From: Arthrobacter sp. Soil763
GTDB lineage: Bacteria > Actinomycetota > Actinomycetes > Actinomycetales > Micrococcaceae
Direction of reading: 5' to 3'
Assembly (NCBI RefSeq): GCF_001428365.1
Contig: NZ_LMSH01000002.1
Coordinates: 62,001 to 126,000 of the forward strand
Length of the DNA stretch: 64,000 bases
Shown here: one piece after another, positions 57,987 to 64,000 of the stretch
Numbering within the stretch: position 1 is the first letter of the stretch
Layout of the letters: the number at the start of each line of letters is the position of its first letter
Program-made: the position numbers and the translations under genes
Notes under the pieces: model-generated
What the model was told of the DNA's origin: nothing
Database searches by the model: none
Seen by the model: the letters and a program-made list of their open reading frames with translations, nothing else

Positions 57987-58083
57987 GTTTTCGCGCCGGT
58001 TCCGGCTTTGGGCGCCGGTTATGGACCGCCGCGGCCCGGGCCCGGGGTGCGGCCGTCCGGAACGGGCGCGGAGATCCGGAAGC
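57987..58083. repeat. GC-rich palindromic repeat, copy A
   Basis: Contains TTTTCGCGCCGGTTCCGG at one side, a central GCCCGGGCCCGGGG and CCGGAACGGGCGCGGAGATC at the other. The same plan occurs in copies B-D (59011-59124, 60151-60263, 60338-60412). Confidence 0.7.
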
Positions 58084-58158
58084 CTAGCGGGAACGGCCGA
58101 CGGCGGAGCACACTAGTGCGTGGGGGAGGGTGCGGTCCGGACTTGTGAAGGACGCACC

Positions 58159-59007
58159 ATGGCAGTTGCAGCGGACAGCATCCGTGACCGGCAGCGCATC
58201 ATCTGGGACCAGTTCGCAGCCGGCTGGAAGAAGTGGGACGCGGAGCTGCTCGGCTGGCACGGGCCCTTCGGCGACGCACTCCTTCAGGACGCCCGGTTGC
58301 GGCCGGATTCGGCCGTACTCGACGTCGCCGCCGGCACCGGAGAGCCGGGACTGACCGCCGCCCACCTGGTACCCCGCGGTCAGGTGGTGCTCGCCGATAT
58401 CTCGGCCGGGATGCTGCACGTGGCCGAGGAGAAAGCCGACGTCCGCGGACTGGCCAACGTCAGCTTCACCGTCTGCGACGCCGCCGAACTGCCGTTCAGG
58501 GACGGGACGTTCGACGCCGTGCTCTGCCGCTTCGGTTTCATGTTCTTCCCGCAGATGCGGGCCGCCTTGAAGGAGATGGTCCGGACAGCCAGGCCCGGAG
58601 CGCGGATCACGGCCGCCGTCTGGGGGCGGGCGGCCGAGAATCCGTGGGCCACCCTCATCCTGGGCACGCTCGCGCACCACACGGAGCTGTCCCGTCCGCC
58701 CGCGGAGATGCCCGGGCTGTTCCGATGCTCCGCGTCCGGCTTCATGGCCCGGCTGTACCGGGATGCCGGTCTGGTGCAGGTGGCAGAGCGCAAGATCAGC
58801 ACCGACCTGATCCACGAATCGCCGGAGAGCTACTGGCAGTTCATGACGGATATCGCCACCACCGTGGCCATGGGGTTGGCAAAGGCGGGCCCGGAAGCGC
58901 AGTCGCTGATCCGGTCGGATGTGTTCCAGATGCTCGGCCGCTACGAGCATCAGGGCGCGCTGCGGCTCCGGTCGACGGCCACGATCGTGACCGGCATCCG
59001 ACCGTAG
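58159..59007 (+). CDS. Class I SAM-dependent methyltransferase (UbiE-like)
   Basis: 282 aa. SAM motif I is VLDVAAGTGEPGLTAAHLV near residue 55, then VVLADISAGMLHVAEEKA, FTVCDAAELPFRDGTFDAVLCRFGFMFFP, in the usual order. Substrate unknown. ATG 58159 follows GAAGGACG. Flanked on both sides by dispersed GC-rich repeats (copies A and B). Confidence 0.9.
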   Translation: MAVAADSIRDRQRIIWDQFAAGWKKWDAELLGWHGPFGDALLQDARLRPDSAVLDVAAGTGEPGLTAAHLVPRGQVVLADISAGMLHVAEEKADVRGLANVSFTVCDAAELPFRDGTFDAVLCRFGFMFFPQMRAALKEMVRTARPGARITAAVWGRAAENPWATLILGTLAHHTELSRPPAEMPGLFRCSASGFMARLYRDAGLVQVAERKISTDLIHESPESYWQFMTDIATTVAMGLAKAGPEAQSLIRSDVFQMLGRYEHQGALRLRSTATIVTGIRP

Positions 59008-59010
59008 CCT

Positions 59011-59124
59011 GTTTTCGGCTGCTTTCCGCGGAGGTTTTCGCGGAGGTTTTCGCGGCGGTTGCGGACCGGCGCACCCCGGGCCCGGCCTGCGGTGGTCCGG
59101 AACCGGTGCGGAAATCCAGAAGCC
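59011..59124. repeat. GC-rich palindromic repeat, copy B
   Basis: Begins with TTTCCGCGGAGG, then a near-direct repeat GGAGGTTTTCGC twice (about 59030-59053), the core GGACCGGCGCACCCCGGGCC, and ends GTGCGGAAATCC. Lies between the methyltransferase and the AbiEi-like gene. Confidence 0.7.
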
Positions 59125-59132
59125 GCGCCTCG

Positions 59133-60080
59133 TTAGGGGCGGCACGCAGGGCGAATCAGCCGGGGCACGCGCTCGGCGGTGAGGAAGGCTTCGAATCTCG
59201 CCGGTCCGGAGATCTCCGTACAGGTCCAGCGGATGACCCGTCTTCCGGTGGCCCGGATCCGGTCCTCGCGCAGCTTCTCGTCAATGACAACCTGGGACGG
59301 GGTTCGCCCCTGAAGGTATTCGGGCTTTTGGTACTTGACCAGGCCGTCGAATTCACCGCAAAGCCGTTCGTCCCGCCACTCGAAATCGGTGAAGCCGACA
59401 CGTCCGTGGGCGTCGCGCACTTCTGCCTGCAGGGTGGCAGGTTTGAAGCCCAGCCGGTGCATCAAAGCACGGCTCACCGACTCGCCCGGCGACTCCGATG
59501 CTGGGTCCGCGAAATCGATCGCTGTCCGAATCCTGCGCGCCGCGGCTGCGCTGTAATTGTCCCTGATACCGGCGTGGAGCTCTGTTCTGCTGAAGGCAGG
59601 CAGCCCCTGCTGTGGACGGAGCACGTGGTCAAGTGCCGCAGTTGCCTGTTCAAAGGCCTCGAAGGCCGCCAGATCCAGGACTGTGCGCAGCCGGGAGGTG
59701 ACTAGCAGTCCCCGTCGCTCCTCGATTTCCAGCGACCGCGGATCAACGTAATGCCTCACGACGCCTGCCCCGGACCGGCCTCCGCCCTCGTCGGTGGTGC
59801 AGGCATGGACCAGCTGCGGGCGGCCCAACACCGGCAGGTCCCACAGGGCGGCGGAGGACTTCCTGCAGAAGACGGTCCTGCTGTGCAGCGTCGAGGCGGC
59901 AGCCTGAACCAGGACCGGATACTTGGCCCAGCTCGGTAGCCGGTCCCAGTCCGACGACTGGACGTAGACGCCCCGGCGGATGCGCCGCAGTTCCCCTGCC
60001 GCGGCCCGCCTCGACAACGCGCGGGTGTCCCGGCCGAGCCGTGCCGAATCGCTGCTGAGGATGAACGCGGGGATGTCCAT
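59133..60080 (-). CDS. AbiEi-like N-terminal domain joined to a nuclease-like C-terminal domain
   Basis: 315 aa. Residues about 10-60 form an AbiEi-type winged helix (LSRRAAAGELRRIRRGVYVQ). The C-terminal third (VGFTDFEWRDERLCGEFDG, then LVKY and RVIRWTCTEI) resembles the DUF559/Vsr-like restriction fold, with candidate Asp, Glu and Lys residues. No toxin partner gene is present. Related actinobacterial proteins are often called AbiEi-family antitoxin domain proteins with no proven role. ATG 60080 is used but has GGGAG almost touching it. Sits between repeat copies B and C. Confidence 0.75.
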   Translation of the reverse strand: MDIPAFILSSDSARLGRDTRALSRRAAAGELRRIRRGVYVQSSDWDRLPSWAKYPVLVQAAASTLHSRTVFCRKSSAALWDLPVLGRPQLVHACTTDEGGGRSGAGVVRHYVDPRSLEIEERRGLLVTSRLRTVLDLAAFEAFEQATAALDHVLRPQQGLPAFSRTELHAGIRDNYSAAAARRIRTAIDFADPASESPGESVSRALMHRLGFKPATLQAEVRDAHGRVGFTDFEWRDERLCGEFDGLVKYQKPEYLQGRTPSQVVIDEKLREDRIRATGRRVIRWTCTEISGPARFEAFLTAERVPRLIRPACRP

Positions 60081-60150
60081 CTCCCGATGCTCATCCGTCG
60101 GAGGGAACGCTGCAACGGGGACGGCGTCGGATGTGGAAAAGCGGCCGGTA

Positions 60151-60263
60151 TGGATTTCCGCTGGCGTTTCGGACCAGCGCACCCGGGGCCCGGTCCGCGT
60201 TTGTCCGAAACCGGCGCGGTGGTCCGGAACGGGCGCGGGCGTCCGAAACCGGCGCGGGAATCC
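60151..60263. repeat. GC-rich palindromic repeat, copy C
   Basis: GGATTTCCGCTGGCGTTTCG at the left pairs with GTCCGAAACCGGCGCGGGAA at the right. The centre is CGCACCCGGGGCCCGGTCCG. It includes two extra copies of the right arm. Confidence 0.75.
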
Positions 60264-60337
60264 GGCCCCGGCGTATGGACTTTGAACCGGAGCCGAGGCT
60301 CTGAGGCCGGCACAGGGTGGGGATGCGCCCCTGTTTC

Positions 60338-60412
60338 GGATTTCCGCTGGCGTTGTGGACGAGCGCACCCCGGGCCCTGGCGGCGCCTGTCCGTAACCGG
60401 CGCGAAAATCCG
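60338..60412. repeat. GC-rich palindromic repeat, copy D
   Basis: GGATTTCCGCTGGCGTTGTG then GCACCCCGGGCCC, and right arm TCCGTAACCGGCGCGAAAAT. Closely similar to copy C in the left 17 bp. Confidence 0.75.
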
Positions 60413-60423
60413 CTGCAGGTGCC

Positions 60424-60537
60424 GTGGTCCGCAACCGGCGCGAAAAACCGAAACCGGAGCGGAGGTCCGCTGCCGGTGCCGTGGTCCGCAACCGGCGCGA
60501 AAAACCGAAACCGGAGCGGAGGTCCGCTGCCGGTGCC
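60424..60537. repeat. Exact tandem duplication of a 57-bp unit
   Basis: Unit 1 at 60424-60480 and unit 2 at 60481-60537 are identical. Each starts GTGGTCCGCAACCGGCGCG. A third diverged part-copy follows from 60538 to the end of the peroxiredoxin gene region. Confidence 0.95.
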
Positions 60538-60585
60538 GTGGTCCGGGACCGGCGCGGGAATCCGGACGCGGAGCGGAGTGCGGGC

Positions 60586-61062
60586 TTAGATGCCCAGCTC
60601 GTCCTTCAGTGCGGCGACGTGGCCCTCGGCCTTGACCTGGTACTGCGCGAGCTTGACCTTGCCCTCCGGGTCGAGGACCACGGTGGAGCGGACAATGCCC
60701 TCGGTGATCTCGCCGCGGACCAGCTTCTCGCCCCAGGCGCCGTAGGCCAGCGCGACGGCGTGGTCCTGGTCGGCGAGCAGGGGAAAGGTCAGGGCGTAGT
60801 CGCCGGTGAAGTGCGCCAAGGCTTCGGGGCCGTCGGGGGAGATGCCCAGCACCTCGTAGCCGGAGCCCTGGAGGGATGCGAGGCTGTCGCGGAAGTCGCA
60901 GGCCTCGGTGGTGCAGCCCGGGGTGGCCGCCTTGGGATAGAAGTACACGATGACGTTCTTGCCGCGGTAGTCGGCCAGTGCCACCGGCTTGCCCTCGGCG
61001 TCGGGCAGCGTGAAATCGGGCGCGGGGGTGCCGGGCTGGAGCTTTACCGGGTTCTGGCTCAT
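60586..61062 (-). CDS. bcp: Thioredoxin-dependent peroxiredoxin Bcp
   Basis: 158 aa. PGTPAPDFTLPDAEGKPVAL begins the AhpC/TSA fold, and the peroxidatic site is YFYPKAATPGCTTEACDFRD, with a second Cys five residues later (Cys-x4-Cys) for disulfide formation. It reduces peroxides using thioredoxin. ATG 61062 follows GAAGGACTT, with the frame open to 61104. The tandem GC-rich repeat lies immediately downstream. Confidence 0.95.
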   Translation of the reverse strand: MSQNPVKLQPGTPAPDFTLPDAEGKPVALADYRGKNVIVYFYPKAATPGCTTEACDFRDSLASLQGSGYEVLGISPDGPEALAHFTGDYALTFPLLADQDHAVALAYGAWGEKLVRGEITEGIVRSTVVLDPEGKVKLAQYQVKAEGHVAALKDELGI

Positions 61063-61161
61063 GGGAAGTCCTTCGGGAGGGATGGAATGGAATCTGTGGT
61101 GCACAACACTGGTCGCTGAGCCACTATTCCGCCCGGCCCGGAAGCCCGGGGCAGGCCCGTC

Positions 61162-62370
61162 TCAGGCTGGGCCGCTGATGACCCGGTCGCGTCCGGCCAG
61201 CAGCCCCACCAGCGACAGGACGAACATGATGCCCGCGGTCACCAGGAGCGGCACGGTCCAGCCGCCGGTGAGGTCGCGCAGGGCGCCGAACAGGACCGGC
61301 CCCGCCGCGCTGAGCCCGTAGCCGACCGACTGCGCCATGCCGGACAGCGACGCCGCCTGCGGATGGCTCACGGTCCGCAGGCTGAACAAGGACAGCGCGA
61401 CGACGATCAGGCTTCCGCAGCCCATGGCCCCCAGGACGATCCACAGCAGCACAAGTTCCGGCGCCAGGGTCAGGCCCAGGAACGTCGCAACCGTAAGCGC
61501 GCCGCTGGTGAACGCCACCAGCCGCTGGTCGCGCCCGCGGTGCAGGATTCCGCCGGCGGCAAGGCTGGCGAACACGCTGATCAGCAGAAAAACGGAGAGG
61601 TGCACCCCGGCGGTGGTGGCCGGGACGCCGCGGCTTTGCTCGATGGTGGGCAGCCATGCCATCAGGACGTAGAAAGCGACAGACTGCAGTCCCATGAAGA
61701 TCGTCACCTGCCAGCCCAGCGCCGAGGTCCAGGGTGAGCGGTAGGCGGCCTTCGGCGCCGCTGCGTGGGCGGTGCCGGACCGGTGGCGGCGGAGCCAGGG
61801 CAGGAGGACCGCCATGGCGATGAGCGCCAGCCCCGCCCAGATCCCGAGGGCCAGCCGCCAGCCCGCGGGCGAAGTTTGCGCCACGGGAACGACGACGGCG
61901 GCCCCCACCGCGGCGAACGCGGCCTGGGCGGCGGTGTAGCCCCCGGTGACCTGGCTGACCCGCAACGGGAAGTCCCGCTTCACGAGCGAGGGGATCAGGA
62001 CGTTGAGGAAGGCGATGGCCAGACCGATCAGGGCGGTGCCGGCCCAGATAACCCCGGGCAGCGCGAGGGAGCGCAGCACGATGCCGGCGGCCAGGATCAG
62101 CAGGGAGGTCCAGAGTGCCCGGTCCAGGCCCACCCTGGCCGCGAAACCGGGCGCCAACGGGGAGAAGACGGCGAAAGCGATGAGCGGAAGACCGGTGAGG
62201 AACCCGGCCGCGGCGCTGGAAAGCCCCAGATCGCTGCTGATGTTCCCGAGCACGGGGCCGACGCTGACAAAGGAAACCCGGAGGTTCACGGCGATGAGCA
62301 GCACACCGATGAAGGCGATGCCGAACCTGGTGGTGCGGTCGGCTGCGGCCCGGGTGGCGGTGGGCGTCAT
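61162..62370 (-). CDS. MFS transporter of the CynX/NimT type (second copy)
   Basis: 402 aa with 12 helices. FGIAFIGVLLIAVNLRVSFVSVGPVL and SLVKRDFPLRVSQVTGGYTAAQ resemble the MFS at 20559-21872. Its ATG overlaps the stop of the hydroxypyruvate isomerase-like gene by 4 bp, so the two are co-translated. It may import or export a compound linked to that enzyme, which is an inference from position only. Confidence 0.9.
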   Translation of the reverse strand: MTPTATRAAADRTTRFGIAFIGVLLIAVNLRVSFVSVGPVLGNISSDLGLSSAAAGFLTGLPLIAFAVFSPLAPGFAARVGLDRALWTSLLILAAGIVLRSLALPGVIWAGTALIGLAIAFLNVLIPSLVKRDFPLRVSQVTGGYTAAQAAFAAVGAAVVVPVAQTSPAGWRLALGIWAGLALIAMAVLLPWLRRHRSGTAHAAAPKAAYRSPWTSALGWQVTIFMGLQSVAFYVLMAWLPTIEQSRGVPATTAGVHLSVFLLISVFASLAAGGILHRGRDQRLVAFTSGALTVATFLGLTLAPELVLLWIVLGAMGCGSLIVVALSLFSLRTVSHPQAASLSGMAQSVGYGLSAAGPVLFGALRDLTGGWTVPLLVTAGIMFVLSLVGLLAGRDRVISGPA

Positions 62371-63230
62371 GGCGCCTCCGTCGACCCGGGCGTCGCCTGC
62401 GCGGCCGGGGCCGCCGGGTCGGGCACCTGGCGGCCTTCGGCCCCTTCGTCCCGCATCCAGGCGAACGCCGTCGCCGTCGTCGCCTTGTACTCCAGCCCGA
62501 TGCGGCCCGCGTAGCCGAGTTCCCTGCTCCGGGAAATCCAGCGCTGCAGCGGCAGGGTCCCGGTTCCGGGGGCTCCGCGGCCGGGGCTGTCGGCGATCTG
62601 GACGTGGCCGAAGTCCGCGGCGTGGGCCTCGATGACGGCGTCGACGTCGTCCCCGTTGACCGAGAGGTGGTAGAAATCGGCCAGCAGCCGGAGGTTGTCC
62701 GCGCCGGTCTCGTCCTTGACCCGGGCAAGGACGCGGAGGGCATCCCCGGCCGTGCGCAGCGGGTAGCGGGGTGCGCCGCTGACCGGTTCGAGGAGGACGG
62801 TCCCGCCGATCCGGCCCACGGCCTGGGCTGCGGCGGCGAGGTTGCCGACGGCCAGTTCGTCCTGGGCCTCCGGGCTGGGCCCGTCCTGACGGTTGCCGTA
62901 GAGGGCGTTGAACATGGTGCAGCCCAGCCGTTCGCCGATGCCGGCCACGACGTCGATGTTGTCCCGGAACTCCGCCTCCCGGCCGGGCCAGGACACCAGG
63001 CCGCGCTCGCCGGCGGGCATGTCTCCGGCGTTGAAGTTCAGTCCGGTGAGCCGGACGCCCGCGTCCGTGATGGCGCGCTCAAAGCGGTCCACGTCGGCGT
63101 CGCCGGGGACGGAGTCGGCGAAGGGCCACCAGAACTCGACGGCGTCGAACCCGGCGGCCTTGACCGCCGCTGGCCGGGCCAGCAGCGGCAGATCCTCCAG
63201 CATGATCGAGCAGTTGACGGTGTAGGTCAC
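62367..63230 (-). CDS. Hydroxypyruvate isomerase-like TIM-barrel protein
   Basis: 287 aa. The AP2Ec/Hyi-type barrel shows TYTVNCSIMLEDLPLLAR, FDAVEFWWPF, LTGLNFNAGDM, LLEPVSGAPRYPL, LLADFYHLSVNGDD and GHVQIADSPGRGAPGTG, with metal ligands Glu and Asp/His in those strands. Isomerisation of hydroxypyruvate to tartronate semialdehyde is the family's known reaction. GTG 63230 has GGAAGG upstream. Overlaps the MFS gene by 4 bp. Confidence 0.87.
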   Translation of the reverse strand: MTYTVNCSIMLEDLPLLARPAAVKAAGFDAVEFWWPFADSVPGDADVDRFERAITDAGVRLTGLNFNAGDMPAGERGLVSWPGREAEFRDNIDVVAGIGERLGCTMFNALYGNRQDGPSPEAQDELAVGNLAAAAQAVGRIGGTVLLEPVSGAPRYPLRTAGDALRVLARVKDETGADNLRLLADFYHLSVNGDDVDAVIEAHAADFGHVQIADSPGRGAPGTGTLPLQRWISRSRELGYAGRIGLEYKATTATAFAWMRDEGAEGRQVPDPAAPAAQATPGSTEAP

Positions 63231-63277
63231 GGTGGATTTCCTTCCGGGGCGGGCGGAGCGGGGCGGTCGGGCAAGGC

Positions 63278-63439
63278 CTACCTTTTGCGCGGGTCCTTGC
63301 GGGCCGCGAGTCCCACCAGCGCGCCGACGCCGAGGCCGATCAGCAGCCCGGTGAACGGCTTGTCGGCGGTGGCCACGCCCACGGCAAAGCCGAGGGCGGC
63401 GCCCACCAGCATTCCGATCCACAGCGACTCGTACTTCAC
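63278..63439 (-). CDS. Small Gly-rich membrane protein (53 aa)
   Basis: Starts GTG 63439 with KYESLWIGMLVGAALGFAVG, a second hydrophobic span (TGLLIGLGVGALVGLAA) and the basic end RKDPRKR. Two glycine-zipper-type helices. No clear ribosome site. It precedes the isomerase-like gene on the same strand by 47 bp and could be in its operon. Confidence 0.65.
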   Translation of the reverse strand: MKYESLWIGMLVGAALGFAVGVATADKPFTGLLIGLGVGALVGLAARKDPRKR

Positions 63440-63482
63440 AGGCTCAGGCTAGCAAGTCCGTCCCCCGGCCTATAGTCGGATG

Positions 63483-64000
63483 ATGGAACAACGAATCTTG
63501 GGCAAGACCGGCCGGCGCGTTTCCATCGTGGGCCTGGGGACTTGGCAGCTTGGCGCGGACTGGGGCAACGTGGACCCGGCGCAGGCGCGGGCGGTGCTGG
63601 ACGCCTCCGCGGAAGCCGGCGTCACCTTCTTCGACACGGCGGACGTCTACGGCGACGGCCGCAGCGAGCAGGCCATCGGCGCCTTCCTGGCGGACAACCC
63701 TGGCCTGGACATCACGGTGGCCACCAAGATGGGCCGGCGGATGGAGCAGCGGCCGGAGAACTACAACCTTGCCAACTTCCGGGCCTGGACGGACCGGTCC
63801 CGGCGGAACCTCGGCGTGGAGCGGCTCGACCTGGTCCAGCTGCACTGCCCGCCCACCGCCGTCTACAGCAACGCCGAGGTCTACGACGCGCTGGACACGC
63901 TGGTGGCCGAAGGGGCCATCCGTAACTACGGCGTCAGCGTCGAACGCACCGATGAGGCGCTGGAGGCCATCCGCCATGACGGCACCGCCACGGTGCAGGT
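63483..64000 (+). CDS. Aldo/keto reductase (partial, runs off the window)
   Basis: 172 residues seen. MEQRILGKTGRRVSIVGLGT, FFDTADVYGDGRSEQAIGAF with the catalytic Asp and Tyr, VATKMGRR with the Lys, and LVQLHCPP with the His show an intact AKR barrel start. A TATAGT box at 63471-63476 lies 6 nt before ATG 63483, so the mRNA is probably leaderless. ATG 63480 is an alternative. Confidence 0.92.
   Translation, partial: MEQRILGKTGRRVSIVGLGTWQLGADWGNVDPAQARAVLDASAEAGVTFFDTADVYGDGRSEQAIGAFLADNPGLDITVATKMGRRMEQRPENYNLANFRAWTDRSRRNLGVERLDLVQLHCPPTAVYSNAEVYDALDTLVAEGAIRNYGVSVERTDEALEAIRHDGTATVQ

Larger units (their letters stand above)
60081..60585. other. Repeat-filled intergenic region
   Basis: 505 bp without a credible gene. 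It contains repeat copies C and D and an exact tandem 57-bp repeat. Open frames across it come only from the repeat (57 is a multiple of three). Confidence 0.75.

Noticed and set aside
60081..60491. N-terminal extension of the AbiEi-like gene
   Set aside because: The translation of this part is the GC-rich repeat read in frame, with no domain or ribosome site.
60424..60537. CRISPR array
   Set aside because: The repeat is direct and contiguous, with no unique spacers and no cas genes nearby.
60424..61119. Long plus-strand ORF over the tandem 57-bp repeat
   Set aside because: It stays open only because 57 is a multiple of three, and the rest is antisense to bcp, which has clear peroxiredoxin motifs.

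Overview
The window is a 64 kb piece of chromosome from a high-GC actinobacterium. The best guess is Micrococcaceae, close to Arthrobacter or Pseudarthrobacter. This rests on base composition, on the HspR/HAIR-controlled dnaK-grpE-dnaJ-hspR and clpB genes, on actinobacterial families such as DUF3073, DUF1206 and DUF4031, and on many leaderless gene starts in which a TANNNT box lies 6-7 nt before the start codon. The genus is inferred and no rRNA is present to settle it. No tRNA, insertion sequence, phage or CRISPR array was seen.

Left part (1-20 kb): a MaoC hydratase and acyl-CoA ligase pair; LysE exporter; DHFR-like protein; methyltransferase; a MarR regulator divergent from an MMPL transporter; an acidic protein with an exact 23-residue repeat; the heat-shock operon with two HAIR operators; a secreted DUF1906-VCBS protein; a SWIM-SNF2 helicase; DUF1206 protein; and trmB.

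Middle (20-42 kb): four transport or regulation units (a CynX-type MFS, an MHS-type MFS with an M20 amidohydrolase, an Lrp regulator, another MFS); a DEAD-box RNA helicase behind a leader with a small upstream ORF; an MBL hydrolase; aldo/keto reductase; a paired SMR system; HutD-like protein; a stand-alone trpF; YceI; YccF; an AHSA1-type protein; a DUF4031-HD fusion; a frameshifted FAD oxidoreductase; and a molybdate operon (HTH-mop regulator, modA, modB, modC). A PRISE-type reductase and an AhpD-like protein follow.

42.9-48.3 kb holds the most interesting block: LacI regulator, ACS-type MFS, SDR dehydrogenase, beta-keto acid cleavage enzyme (BKACE) and glycerate 2-kinase, all on the minus strand. 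This gene set matches the oxidative 2-deoxy-D-ribonate pathway (oxidation to 2-deoxy-3-ketoribonate, acetyl-CoA-dependent cleavage to glyceryl-CoA and acetoacetate, then glycerate phosphorylation). The block is bracketed on both sides by arrays of a palindromic GGRCATGYCC-type repeat.

Right part (48.6-64 kb): clpB behind a HAIR operator; a translationally coupled pair of tiny membrane proteins; a septum-formation-type membrane protein; DUF3073; VOC protein; purM and purF; a methyltransferase and an AbiEi-like/nuclease-like gene set among dispersed GC-rich palindromic repeats; peroxiredoxin Bcp; a second CynX-type MFS overlapping a hydroxypyruvate isomerase-like gene; and an aldo/keto reductase cut by the window end. 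Several strong hairpins sit between convergent genes.
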